A stretch of DNA of 64,000 bases from the NCBI GenBank assembly GCA_036785325.1, contig JAXIVH010000128.1:224607-288606 (forward strand), in the 5' to 3' direction. Positions 1-11,221 of this stretch are shown here, in pieces; the first letter of the stretch is position 1; each line of letters begins with the position of its first letter. The notes beneath the pieces are model-generated. The model was not told where the DNA came from. It saw only the letters and a list, made by a program, of their open reading frames with translations, and ran no database searches. The translations under genes were made by a program, and so were the position numbers. The stretch comes from Urophycis tenuis. Taxonomy: Eukaryota > Chordata > Actinopteri > Gadiformes > Phycidae.

Positions 1-782
1 TATATTTGTGAGTAATCTGTCATCTGTATCATCATTTCACCGGGATCGTCTGATTGCTATGAGTCCCTAGCGTCCATTGAGTCGCGGTGGACGTGCACCT
101 GGGAAGGGGGTCAGGGCCGTCGGGGGAACAGGAGGCTGACCTCGTCGCCCCGTGCACCCATCTTACAGCTGGACGCCCGGAATGGGATGCTTCCACTGCA
201 CGTTATTGGCAAGAAAGAGGGCGGGACTTCCAGTTACATGGATTTAGAGGAGAGGAAGGAGGGCGGGACTTCTTGGGTTTAGACAAGAGAGAGAAGGCGG
301 GACTTTCAGTTACATGGGTTTAGAGGAGAGAGAGAGAGGGACTTTCAGTTACATGGGTTTTAGAGGACAGAGAGAGAGGGACTTTCAGTTGGGTTTAGAG
401 GAGAGAGTTTTTCAGGAGTCCATATTCATTGTCCACGTCGTCGTTGTCCTTCTTGTTAGCATTCTTCTTGCTACAGGGACTTTTAGCTGGCCAGACAGCA
501 CACAGGAAGTAAGAGACGGTTCACTTCCTGACCCTCTCTCAGCCTAGGTCAGGTCCAGTGTGTCCTGTCCGTAGGAGCTCTGGCCTGGGTCAGATCTTTG
601 ACTTCTCTGGCTCAGGTGGAGCTCCAGAGGGGACCCAACAAGGGTCCACTTTTAGAAAAGAAAGTGCCGTTGTTTGTCATTTGTTTCTGATGTTAATCTC
701 TTGTTTTTCCTGAGGTGAGACGTCAGGCGTGCCAGACACACGGTGGTTGGTGGTCGTCCTTTTGAAACTCTGCTTTGATCCC
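1..782. other. Non-coding flank with a short imperfect tandem repeat
   Basis: No gene is recognisable. Between about 222 and 408 a unit of roughly 35-40 bases is repeated about five times. It is built on GGGACTTTCAGTTACATGGG, then a TTTAGAGGAGAG purine tract, and the copies differ in length. The short open frames here are produced by the repeat and match no family I know. Confidence 0.5.
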
Positions 783-896
783 CTGAAAAATCAAAAGCAC
801 CTCCCTCTCTCACTCCTCTCTCTCTCTTTCTCCCTCTCTCTCTTTCTCCCTCTCTCTCTATCTCACTCCTCTCTCTCTCCCTCCTCTCTCTCACTC

Positions 897-940
<44 letters not shown>

Positions 941-1081
941 CACTCCTCTATCTCACTCCTCTCTCTCTCCCTCCTCTCTCTCACTCCTCTCTCTCTCTCT
1001 CTCTCACTCCTCTCTCTCTCTCTCTCTCTCTCTCACTCCTCTATCTCTCTCTTTCTCTCCCCCCTCCTCCCCCTCTCTCTC
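783..1081. repeat. CT-rich microsatellite (polypyrimidine tract)
   Basis: About 300 bases of nearly pure pyrimidine on the + strand, made of CTCT runs interrupted by CACTCCT and CTCCCTC blocks. The translated Leu/Ser-rich frames are artefacts of the repeat. Confidence 0.95.
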
Positions 1082-1887
1082 CACAAGCCACAGAGACTAG
1101 ACTCGTTTGTACGATTATATGGGCCAAACCTGATCCCTATCTGGAGATAACGGTTCTGTGGTTCATAAACACAAACTGCCCATGTGCGAAAGGTCTGCAG
1201 AAAAATGACTCCATACAAGACTTTAATATGGAAAGTATTACATAACCATGCCGCAAAAAATAAATCCTAATCCGTACATAATACAGAATACACCACTGTG
1301 AGAGAAAAAAAAACATTTAAATTCAAATGGCAGCACACAAATCTTTTAAATTAAGTAAAGGCCACCATTCTGACTTTTTCGCTTTATAAATGGCCCACTC
1401 GATACGATAAATAAAGATATTAATAGTAAACAGCACTTTGAACCATCCTCATATTTAGTAACTACAAGCTAGCCAAAAAACATTTGAGCCAAAACTCAAA
1501 GTCCCCTAAAAGCTTGTAAGCACTATTACTGTTAGCAACTGCAACAAAAATAAAAACATTTAAAATAAACCGTAGCCCAATGATTCCAGGGAGTCTACAG
1601 TGTCTCCCGGGGTTCGACCTATGCGGCCACATCCTGCCGGTACTTAGCAACAGTAACCACCATTCCCCGTGCACCATATCAATAAACGCAGTCACATTTT
1701 ATGATTTATCATTGCTTCATAATGCGACGTTAAGGTGTGGGAGCCTTAAAGAGATGAATTACTATTCATTATGTGTGTGCGTGTGTGCCTGTGTGTCTTG
1801 GATATCTAAAGACGACATCCTGAACAACACAGCTACCAAACAGTAGTAAGAGAGTACCTTCTGGTCTTTATTGGTCATTCTCAGTAT
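1082..1887. other. AT-rich non-coding stretch
   Basis: No exon, RNA gene or transposon could be recognised. The composition is AT-rich, with short GT repeats near 1772-1796. Confidence 0.5.
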
Positions 1888-1889
1888 TT

Positions 1890-2748
1890 TTTTGGATATG
1901 GGAATGAAATGTGTTCTCTGCATTTGACCCATCCTATGATACATAGGAGCAGTGGGCTGCAGTGTTCATTTGACCCATCCTATGGTACATAGGAGCAGTG
2001 GGCTGCTGTGTTCATTTGACCATCCTATGGTACATAGGAGCAGTGGGCTGCTGTGTTCATTTGACCCATCCTATGGTACATAGGAGCAGTGGGCTGCTGT
2101 GTTCATTTGACCCATCCTATGGTACATAGGAGCAGTGGGCTGCTGTGTTCATTTGACCCATACTATGGTACATATGAGCAGTGGGGCTGCTGTGTTCATT
2201 TGACCCATCCTATGGTACATAGGAGCAGTGGGCTGCTGTGTTCATTTGACCCATCCTATGGTACATAGGAGCAGTGGGCTGCTGTGTTCATTTGACCCAT
2301 CCTATGGTATAGGAGCAGTGGGCTGCTGTGTTCATTTGACCCATCCTATGGTACATAGGAGCAGTGGGCTGCTGTGTTCATTTGACCCATCCTATGGTAC
2401 ATAGGAGCAGTGGGGCTGCTCTGTTAATTTGACCCATCCTACGGTACATAGGAGCAGTGGGCTACTGTGTTCATTTGACCCATCCTATGGTACATAGGAG
2501 CAGTGGGCTGCTGTGTTCATTTGACCCATCCTACGGTACATAGGAGCAGTGGGCTGCTGTGTTCATTTGACCCATCCTATGGTACATAGGAGCAGTGGGC
2601 TGCTGTGTTCATTTGACCCATCCTACGGTACATAGGAGCAGTGGGCTGCTGTGTTCATTTGACCCATCCTATGGTACATAGGAGCAGTGGGCTGCTGTGT
2701 TCATTTGACCCATCCTATGGTACATAGGAGCAGTGGGCTGCTGTGTTC
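1890..2748. repeat. 46-bp minisatellite (VNTR) inside a SINE-like repeat
   Basis: About 18 copies of a 46-base unit containing CATTTGACCCATCCTATGG, then TACATAGGAGCAGTGGGCTG. Copies are mostly identical, with scattered substitutions (TATGG or TACGG) and small indels (near 2025, 2170, 2307 and 2412). The unit is a piece of a dispersed fish repeat body (ATTTGACCCATCC...GGAGCAGTGGGCTGC). The rest of that repeat follows directly at 2749-2932, so the array looks like an internal amplification of one repeat copy. High copy identity suggests recent expansion. Confidence 0.9.
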
Positions 2749-2932
2749 AGCACTCGGCGAGTAAGTTGGGGTTCAGTGTCTTGCTCAAGGACACTTCAAC
2801 ATGAGGACAGTCAGATGAGGGGGATCGAGGGGATCGAACCCCTGACCCTACGGTTGGTCGATGACCTGCTCTGTCCACCCGCTCTACACACTGAGCTACT
2901 GCTGCAGCAGTGCTAGCTAGCTTGACCATTGG
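2749..2932 (-). mobile_element. SINE-like repeat with tRNA-like head
   Basis: Read on the minus strand, about 2905-2825 shows a tRNA-like pol III promoter. A box A-like segment (TAGCTCAGTGTGTAGAGC) precedes a box B-like segment (GGGGTTCGATCCC). The body (GTCTTGCTCAAGGACACTTC on the + strand) is typical of dispersed fish repeats. It runs without a break into the 46-bp array on its left, so head and array probably form one element. The exact family is not assigned. Confidence 0.7.
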
Positions 2933-2979
2933 GCTGCTTCGTTTACCCGTAGCTTGGTTTTATCTTTAAAGGAACATCA

Positions 2980-3400
2980 TCTGTCCCAAAGGACACATTC
3001 ATTATCATGTCTGCTCTGAGTGCACTACAGAGGAAGGTGGCAGAAAGTTAACTCCCTGTGTCAACGTGTACTGCACAGTGCGGCTGGCTGTACCTGTTAA
3101 GTACATAATGAGATCCATTTACTCATTATGGAGGGAACGAAACACAATGTGGGGAAGTTCTTCACATTCTAAAAAAAGGAAAATTGAAAACGTTTCTTGC
3201 GTGCCACGGCTGAAGCACATTATTTACCAGCACAGTGGTTTACCAACCCTAACCCTAACCATTGATGACATATTAGCACTTTTATTGCTAATAATATGAT
3301 TGATTTTTTATCAATTTAATCAGCTAAAGCAAAGTCAAGTATTCCACAATGTCATGGTATACAATCATAATTCACCATGAACAGAATACAATACATACAT
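2980..3400. repeat. Diverged repeat block, copy A (pairs with 4490-4920)
   Basis: The segment beginning AAAGGACACATTCATTATCA recurs at about 4499 with roughly 85% identity over 150 bases (AGAGGAAGGTGGCA...GTGTACTGCACAGTG). A second matching stretch, TCAAGTATTCCACAAT, occurs at 3335 and again at 4864. Order and spacing are partly kept, which suggests an old tandem duplication or two copies of one repeat. No coding potential is seen. A short CCAACCCTAACCCTAACC run lies at 3243-3260. Confidence 0.6.
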
Positions 3401-4489
3401 AATACAATAACCAGTGTAATGATTTCTGATTTACCGTGTGACGCTTTTACAGAAATAGATTATTCCGATTATTATATTTGGTGGCAACAATTAGGCAATG
3501 TTTTTACATCTGCACGTATTCAAGTTGAACATGTAGATGACTGAATATGTCATATTTGGTCTGTTATCTATCATATATATATAAGCAATCGACCTGCCAC
3601 TCTTCACCTCCAGTCCTCACAAAACAGTAATGTCCAGGTGAGCTTCTCAGTGAAAGCCTGCAGGGCTGGACACTTTTATTCCTCACAGCATTTCTTCAAA
3701 TCGTTGCTGATTAAATATGCACCTGAACACACAAAGTGTGAGCGAGATTTCCAAGGACCTGTAAGTGTACACCCCTGCCAGCATGTGTCGATCAGCACGA
3801 GCCTCCCATGCTAACTCTACCCTAGTGTAGCATTTTGCGCATGCTAACTTGCATGAAATGCTAGGCCCACACCACAGCAGCCCAAGTTGAGCGCGCTGAA
3901 CTCACGTGTGATTTAACGAGGTTAGCTCAATCGCCACCCCCCCCCCCCCCCCCCCTCACTCCTCCACTTTTCTGAGTGGAAAGCTAAAGAAGTAGGAAAT
4001 ACTTGGGGGGGAACTGTCAGAGGTCAACATCACGTTGCCCTGAAGGAAACCACACACAGGATATAGATGGTACTATGAACTACAGGAAGGTAGTACATAG
4101 TACTGGAAGGTACTATGGTCAGCATCATGCAGCAGCCAAATCGGCATGCCTGTCCTCCATAGAGCTAGCGTTAGCTAGAGACACCCAGGAAATCAGTTGG
4201 GTAGAGAGGCTAAGCTATGCCTCCTGCCTCAGTGTGACCGTAGGCCACTCCACTCCACAGCCTCCTGCCTCAGTGTGACCGTAGGCCAAACCAGTGACAG
4301 TTCGACAGCTTCCCTGAAACCAGCGCCCAGGCGGGGCGCTGATGCTCACAGACCGGGGTTAAAGGTCACAATCGCAGTAGCTCTGCAGTAATCTTCCACG
4401 TACTGCCATCAGGATGATTGAGGATGATGGGAAGCATCCCTTGCCGGGCAGCGCTGGGTTAACAGTGTGGGAGAATAGGAGAACAGGAG
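3401..4489. other. Non-coding stretch with poly-C run
   Basis: No gene recognised. A C homopolymer of about 20 bases lies at 3937-3956. A 28-base direct repeat (CCTCCTGCCTCAGTGTGACC...) occurs twice in 4215-4290. The open frames here resemble no known protein. Confidence 0.5.
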
Positions 4490-4920
4490 AACAAGCCTAA
4501 AGGACATATTCATTATCACCTCGGCTCTGAGTGCACCGCAGAGGAAGGTGGCAAAAGGTTCACTCTCTGTGTCAGTGTGTACTGCACAGTGTGGCTGGCT
4601 GTGCCGGTCAAGTACTCATTATGCAGGGAATAAACAGCATTGGGGTGAAATGATTTTAGTCATTTTTAGAAAATGTTGCCGCTTGCTCACCATCCCCAAT
4701 AATATGAACTAATGATATGTGATTCGAAAAAGCTCTTTGCGCTGTCACACAAACATGTTAATGTTGGATTCTTAGTGAATTCATTTTGGAGCTTTTAAAA
4801 TGCAGAGATGTGTTATCGTTATTGAAAGATAATGCACACCCTGGGAATGTTTTAGAGCTACATCAAGTATTCCACAATTCAATGGTGTACGTTTGTAATT
4901 CACCGTGAACAGAACGACAC
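4490..4920. repeat. Diverged repeat block, copy B (pairs with 2980-3400)
   Basis: Second copy of the block described at 2980. It matches at 4499-4645 and 4864-4915, with about 200 bases of unrelated or diverged sequence between. Confidence 0.6.
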
Positions 4921-5617
<697 letters not shown>

Positions 5618-6019
5618 TATTTAGTATTTATAGATCATTTTGAAATATAATATTAGTGGAGACAGCACAGAGTAGGCAGTGTGACTCAGCAGGGTGTAGA
5701 AATGTAATGTTATGTCATTTCTGGATTCCTATTAAGGACATGCAAAATTAACATCCACTCTATTTTGGTGCTGTTGAAAGGGCTACGGGGGAATAAAAGT
5801 GACAACTAAACGACTGAAGAATAAAAAAAGCCACACATTGTGTTTCATGTGAACAGAACAATGTACCAAGAATAAAGTGCTGGTTTATAAGCATCGCTCA
5901 TCAGAAGTGAGACCCTCAAACTCTTATTATTATGAAAGTGTGAATGGGTTAATTGGGTATTGAGTTAGCATGCTCAAAGGTGGCCTACAGGAGGAGTCTG
6001 CTGCATAGGATTAACCACT

Positions 6020-6168
6020 AAACTAGAACATGTAATTCCACGCAAGGAATTACTTGTGCATAGGTATGCCCGTAATGACTGAGATACATTTTGTTGTGGG
6101 GATTGAACCTGCAACCCTCCAGCTGTGGAACACATGCTCTACCCATTGTGCCATGCCGTCCAGTTGAA
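6020..6168 (-). mobile_element. tRNA-derived SINE, copy 1
   Basis: On the minus strand a tRNA-like head reads GGCACAATGGGTAGAGCATG, then GGTTGCAGGTTCAATCCCC. A body follows with the strings TATGCACAAGTAATTCC and GCGTGGAATTACAT. The same head and body occur on the + strand at 49776-49915 (TAGCTCAGTGGTAGAG...GGTCCAATCCCC...ATGCACAAGTAATACC...GCGTGGAATTACAT). Two copies in opposite orientation with a shared tRNA-like head support a SINE family. Confidence 0.75.
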
Positions 6169-6189
6169 AGCCGGAAAGCAAATCGCGGA

Positions 6190-7835
6190 GTCAAACATAA
6201 CCATGTAAAGCTAGACTCAATGTTATTGTGGCACGGTGGGTCAATGGCACGGTTGTGAGCAGGATGATGTCTTGGGTCGGGGTGAGTTGAAGGGATTTTT
6301 CATATTGAATCAGTGAAACAATCGTTTCAGCAGTTCCTTCAGCGTCTACTGCCCTTTGTCCTTTGTTCCCTAAAACAGTCAAATCCAGTTGTGTCAGAAA
6401 CTGTACAAGATGAACCAAGTGATGTAGAAAGCCTGAAAGAAAACAAGTTGCAAGAATAAAATGAAGCCCAACAGCTATTGGAAGACGAGATTGGGGTGTT
6501 GACTTGAAAGAGATACTAAAGATTAAAACACATGTAAATGACACCAGGACTGCCACCACACGGCTGACCACACTGCCAGAAGTGACTCTGAGGTGGGACT
6601 TTCGTATCTGTGGACAGATTGGAGAAGCAGGTCAGACTGTCTTACACAAGCCTCATCAACCAATACAGAGTCTGGGCAGCGTGAAGGACATCCTGAAGCC
6701 GTCACACGTGCAGTAACTCCAGGCCTTCATCTGAGGGTGTTGCTCGAAATAAAGAGAGGACTGACACTGCCCTCACTCAAGACCATCCTCAGAGGTCACT
6801 TCAAAGTGGACTCCTCCTCAGATCTGCTGCACCGGCTAACGAACATATCACAAGATCCAAAAGAATCTGCCCAGAATGTCCTGTTTAGGGCAATTGAACT
6901 GAAAGAAAAACTAGAATTAATTTAGCTGATGGACAGTTCACTATTGTCTATGTTAAAGCTAGTACTGGGGCCCAGTTCAAAGGTCAGGACCTACTTTCTG
7001 TCCCTAATGAAGAGCCCACACATCCAGAGGGTGTCACTATTGAGAAGGGTCCCTGACCTCTCCAGAATGATAGATCACAAATCACCTTAGACCAGCGCAT
7101 CGTTCTGGGTCACCTCCAAACCTTTAAGACCACTTGTGCTGTTAAAACTGAACAGGTAAACATAGGTGAGAGGGAAAAAACAATAGAGCAAATAAAGCGA
7201 CACAGTGAAGAATGAAGAGACAAATACACAGAAGCCAACTCAGTGGGATCCCCAGGTCGACCTCAGCCACTTAAGTGGTGTCCAGAAACAGTGAGACGGG
7301 TACTGAGAGAGGAGGAGTGTCATGCATGTCAGTTCCAAAGCCACTTCACCAGGAAGTCAAAGAATATCTACAGGACCTGTTGAATCGGGGTTGGATCACT
7401 CAGTCATGATCACCATACTCATCACCAGTTGTATGCATGAGAAAGAAGGATGGAACTTTAAGACTGCGTTGTGACTACAGGGAGTTGAACAGAAAATAAA
7501 TTCCTGACCGCCATCCCATCCCCCGGATCCAAGACATGCTTGACTCTGTCACTGGCAGCTCATGGTTGTCAGTGTGGGACCAAGGGAAGGCATATCAAGG
7601 GTTTCTGCAAAAGGAAAGCCAGCCCATGACTGCCCTCATAGCAACGTGGGGCCTCCAGCAGTGGGTGAGAATACCATTTTGGTTTGAAGCCCCTGCGGAA
7701 TTTCAGAGAAACATGGAAGAGTGCTTAATTGGCTTGAGGGATATCATGTGTCAGCCATACCTGGGTGATTACCTCGCCCACAGCCCATGCTTCGAGGACC
7801 ATGTCAGCCACTTGAGAACTGTCTTTGAATGACAT
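6190..7835 (+). pseudogene. Degenerate Ty3/gypsy retrotransposon fragment (gag and RT remnants)
   Basis: Two stretches read as gypsy protein. Frame 6593-6925 resembles the end of a gag region (residues ...SLKTILRGHF..., ...ISQDPKESAQNVLFRAIELK). From about 7330 to 7830 the frames read as reverse transcriptase: a segment near 7337 encoding SVPKPLHQEVKEYLQDLLNR, a MRKKDGTLRLRCDYRELNRK segment near 7435, and an open stretch 7536-7832 with a degraded active-site region (QPYLGDYL where family members have a YxDD box). Stops and frameshifts separate the pieces. The protease region and much of the pol start are not visible, and no LTR could be paired. This is a dead copy. Confidence 0.75.
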
Positions 7836-7964
7836 CTCGAGGTTCAGTCGTTTAGCCTCCATTAAATGCAGAAATTTGGTGTGAAGAAGAATAATGAGAT
7901 GAAAAGCGATATCTAGAGTGTGCGTTCCTATGCACAATAAATATAAACATTCGATGTGCCCGTC

Positions 7965-8880
7965 CATGCTACGACGGCGGAGCGGGGTGGCTTTAGCCGC
8001 TCAATGCTAACAGCTAGCTTGGCTACGCCACACGAACCCGCTTGGCCGAGGGTCTGGCAACCTCGGTCGCCATCCCAACGCTTGACGGCCTTGTGTTGTT
8101 ATGCCCCGCTGGCTTCCCCATTGGCCGCTGGTCGCATACGTGGTCATACGCGCCAAGAGGGGATGGCAAAACCAGGGAGAAAACCGACACGTGAAGTATT
8201 TCCCCCCCGCATAAAATGTGCGCAGATTTCCCAGACCTGTGTGTCGGGGAGGCGATTGTCGGACGGTCGCGTCAACGCTGAGATTTGGTGAGAGTTCGGA
8301 CTTTCTGATCGGTTTTGTGCAGATGGATACATCACTCGGTCCCCCAGTCATCCTGTTGACCCAACAGCTGGACCAGCTGGTCTCAGAGGTAAGGTCGCCC
8401 AAACCTCCACCCGGTCCTGAGCGACACGAATAGATGCATACATGAATACACCAATGAGTGAGTCAGCGCCGCGCTGCTGAATAGGAAGGACCAGCGGAAG
8501 CCTCGGCTGGCAGCTAAATATCAACACGGCTAACGGTTAGCGATGAGTGCTTCAGCGCTAAGCCTAATCCCGGGCTCTGATTTATTTAAATCCCATTCAT
8601 CCGAGTTGATGCTAACTTCCGATGACAATGTAATTCATGCCGCCAATGAGCTCAACGAGCACCGGGCGCGAGCCGTTCCCGTCGCCGGGGGGGGGGGTCA
8701 CCAGCGCTGGAAGCTCTCAGCTCCTAACAACCTTGCGCGGAATACGGACATTCCCGCAGCCAACCGGAAGGCCCGTCGGACGCCTCTTCTGTCGAGCCTT
8801 GCGTTGGGATTCGTCAGCATCCCGTGCCGCCGCTCGCCTCCGTGCTCGGTGAATGCCGACGCGTTCTGAGGATAAAGAGT
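7965..8880. promoter_or_regulatory. CpG-rich patch (possible CpG island)
   Basis: CpG density is visibly higher than in the surrounding AT-rich DNA (for example ACGACGGCGGAGCGGGG, GGTCGCGTCAACGCTGAG, GAGCACCGGGCGCGAGCC). In fish and other vertebrates such patches often mark promoters. A candidate exon ending at a GTAAGG donor lies inside (8322-8391). No TATA box or transcript evidence is available, and a GC-rich repeat remains possible. Confidence 0.4.
8322..8391 (+). CDS. Candidate coding exon, unknown gene (low confidence)
   Basis: An ATG at 8322 opens a short frame (MDTSLGPPVILLTQQLDQLV, then SE) that ends at a good splice donor, CAGAG followed by GTAAGG. The bases before the ATG (GGTTTTGTGCAG) could be either a 5' UTR or a weak splice acceptor. 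The exon lies in the CpG-rich patch, as a first coding exon often would. I do not recognise the protein and see no downstream partner exon, so this may be chance. Confidence 0.25.
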
Positions 8881-9470
8881 GAATATGTGTGCGTGCATCT
8901 GAGAGCGTTCTCTGCTCGCCGTGCAGCAGGCTCTGGCTGAGGGGGGGCCACTGCACTTGAGCCCATGGCCACTTAATGTGCTCATGGCAGCCTTTTCTCC
9001 CAAGGCATTATGATGATCACATTGTGGTTCATGCGGTAAAGGTCTCCTTTATCCTATATACACAAAAATATATATCATTTAACTGTGAACACCTCACAAT
9101 GCTTTTTTTGCTCTGCTGCAGATGTTTTTCAGCATCAGAGAGTCTCTCTCTGCTGCTGCACACAGACACACAAGCACATATAAAGAATGTTTTTAGACGC
9201 TGACACATTAAGAACACACAATTACTTTTTTTCATAATGTTTTGCCTCAAAGGTTGCGACACCAATTTGTTTACTCGCACAAGGCAACACAACACAACGC
9301 AACACAACACAACACAACACAACACAACACACTACCCATCAGGCACTCCCAGACAGGAGCACCTCAGCCTGTGAGCTGACGTCACCCATTCCTGTCACAG
9401 GTGTACCACACCTGGGATTCCTCCATTAGTTGGTGCACCAATTTCAGTCCCTGTGAGGACATGTCTGGGA
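8881..9470. repeat. Non-coding stretch with (ACAAC)n microsatellite
   Basis: An AACAC pentamer run at about 9286-9331 (roughly nine copies, one GCAAC variant) is the only feature seen. The surrounding sequence has no recognisable exon. Confidence 0.7.
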
Positions 9471-9622
9471 GTGGAGAGAGAGAAAAAGAAAGGGGGAGAG
9501 AGAGAGGGAGAGAGAGAGAGAGGGAGAGAGAGAGGGAGGAAGCGAGAGAGAGAGGAAGGGAGGGAGGGAGAGAGACAGAGAGAGAATGAGGGAGCAAGTG
9601 CGGGAGGGAGGGAGAGATGATG
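9471..9622. repeat. GA-rich microsatellite (polypurine tract)
   Basis: About 150 bases of GA/GGGA purine repeat. Arg/Glu-rich and Ser/Leu-rich frames across it are artefacts. Confidence 0.95.
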
Positions 9623-11042
9623 ACTAAGATGAACAAGAATAGATCTTTATTTTTAAAGTGTTAAAACATGGATCGGTAAAAAAAAAGAGAAAGGTTAGGG
9701 CACATTGTAGTTGCCACGGCAGCCTTGCACTCAATGTACAAATATGGCTGAAAATAGCTCAGGTGAGCTTACAGCTCTAATTGGGCTGCTTTGTCTTGTT
9801 CTTCTTGACTGTGATCTTCCTGTCTGGGATGTTAAACTGCAAGGCTCTTCGTCTTTGTATTAGTATTATTATTTTACTATTCAGACACTTGTGACATCCA
9901 AAGTGACTTACAGTTCATTCAGATTCAGGTCATTAAGGAGCAGGTTAGGGCTATCCTACCCTATTAGCATTCACCCTTAGCATACTGCTATGAGCTTAGC
10001 CACTTGTTATGCTTCAAGTTAGCAAGCCTGGAGCCGTTCTTCCACGCCATGAGGCCTTGAGACATGCTGTTGCTCATCCAGCTGAGTCGTTATGTCCCAG
10101 GGTCTGGGTTCCAGCCCTGAACAGTCTACCTGTAGGTCGGTGTCCTTCGGCAGGGTACCCCTTACGCACCTGTACCTGCTCATTAATGTTGTGTGCAAAA
10201 GTGGCAAAATCTTAAAATGACATACATTCAAGGTGCCTCAGGTAACTAAATAGTAGACACGATGTGCGAAAGTGTTCACATTGCAACCAACCCTGGAACA
10301 CACGGAGCTTGACTTCACCTTTGACCTGACGCTGCAACTCCTTGACTGACACTTCTCGGTAATATTTCTCTCAACTGCCTTTCCAATTTCTTCTTTTTTT
10401 TTTTCAAGCATTGAATGGCAGGTCAACGATAGAGCCAAGGTGAAAGGGACGCACCAAACTACAGGGGGAAAGGGGGAGGGTTTCATGACACGGTATGCCT
10501 CCCCCCTCTCCCCCCCCCCATAGCAGGAGGAAGACATGTGGAGAATCCAGAGTCCTTCAAGGGTGTAATCTATTGCAGGGAGGAGTTCAGTGCTTGTTGA
10601 GGATGGTGGAGTTGTTTTTCAAATGGGTCTTGTTGAACAGATTTGCAATTGGTGTTGTATCTGTTTTGCGTTTATATTTTGCCATCATTTGGTTGTATGC
10701 TGTGGTTTTTTGGACCCCTCTACTTGTAGTAGTATAACACGTTGTAAATGATAGTAATAACACAACTGATAATGATTACAACGTTGTAGTAACACTGTTA
10801 CGTATAGTCATCAAGTTACGGCATTATATGTCATTATAGATCATATTCCCAGATTATTGACCTCCCGAAAAATGCACAGCCTTAATCACATGCATTGGAG
10901 CAATGTCATGTTTGTTTGTAGCACTTGATGGCTGTAGCCGAGTGTTTGACTCCCAGCCAAACGGTTTTCACGTCCAGTTCCTGTACGCGCCCAGCGAGAT
11001 GGGGCTTCGTGGTCCTCTGACCCTCCTCATCTGTGTGCACTC
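9623..11042. other. Non-coding stretch, nothing recognised
   Basis: No protein family, RNA gene or transposon end could be recognised. Short C-runs occur near 10501-10520. A few motifs near 10129-10160 (GGTCGGTGTCCTTCGGCAGG) recall dispersed fish repeats, but no boundaries are visible. Confidence 0.4.
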
Positions 11043-11221
11043 TGTCGTGATAGGTTAAATGGAACTAGATTACCGCCCTAGGCGGAGTGATATGAGTTTA
11101 CTATATATGTGAGCAGGTAGATACACATGGTGCTCTGTGCTATGTTGTGATCTAGCGGTTGAAGTAAAGCAACGTGAATCTGTATTCAAGTCCTCATCAT
11201 TAACTCCTGAATAATACAACA
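11043..11221 (+). repeat. Left LTR of the 11.0-13.8 kb gypsy relic
   Basis: A 179-base segment beginning TGTCGTGATAGG and ending AATAATACAACA. It matches 13678-13839 (for example ACTAGATTACCGCCCTAGGC and GTGCTCTGTGCTATGTT). It begins TG, ends CA and is preceded by CACTC. The next bases, TGGTGGCAGCGG, are a plausible tRNA primer-binding site. Confidence 0.9.

Noticed and set aside
1890..2748. Regular repeats suggestive of a CRISPR array
   Set aside because: Units are contiguous with no unique spacers, the genome is eukaryotic, and the unit derives from a dispersed repeat. The same reasoning excludes 46088-47098.
2812..2905. A functional tRNA gene on the minus strand
   Set aside because: Box A and box B are present but the cloverleaf stems do not pair well, and the sequence continues into a repeat body, so it is a SINE head.
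3243..3260. Telomere-like CCCTAA repeats
   Set aside because: Only about two and a half units, so chance or a tiny interstitial remnant.
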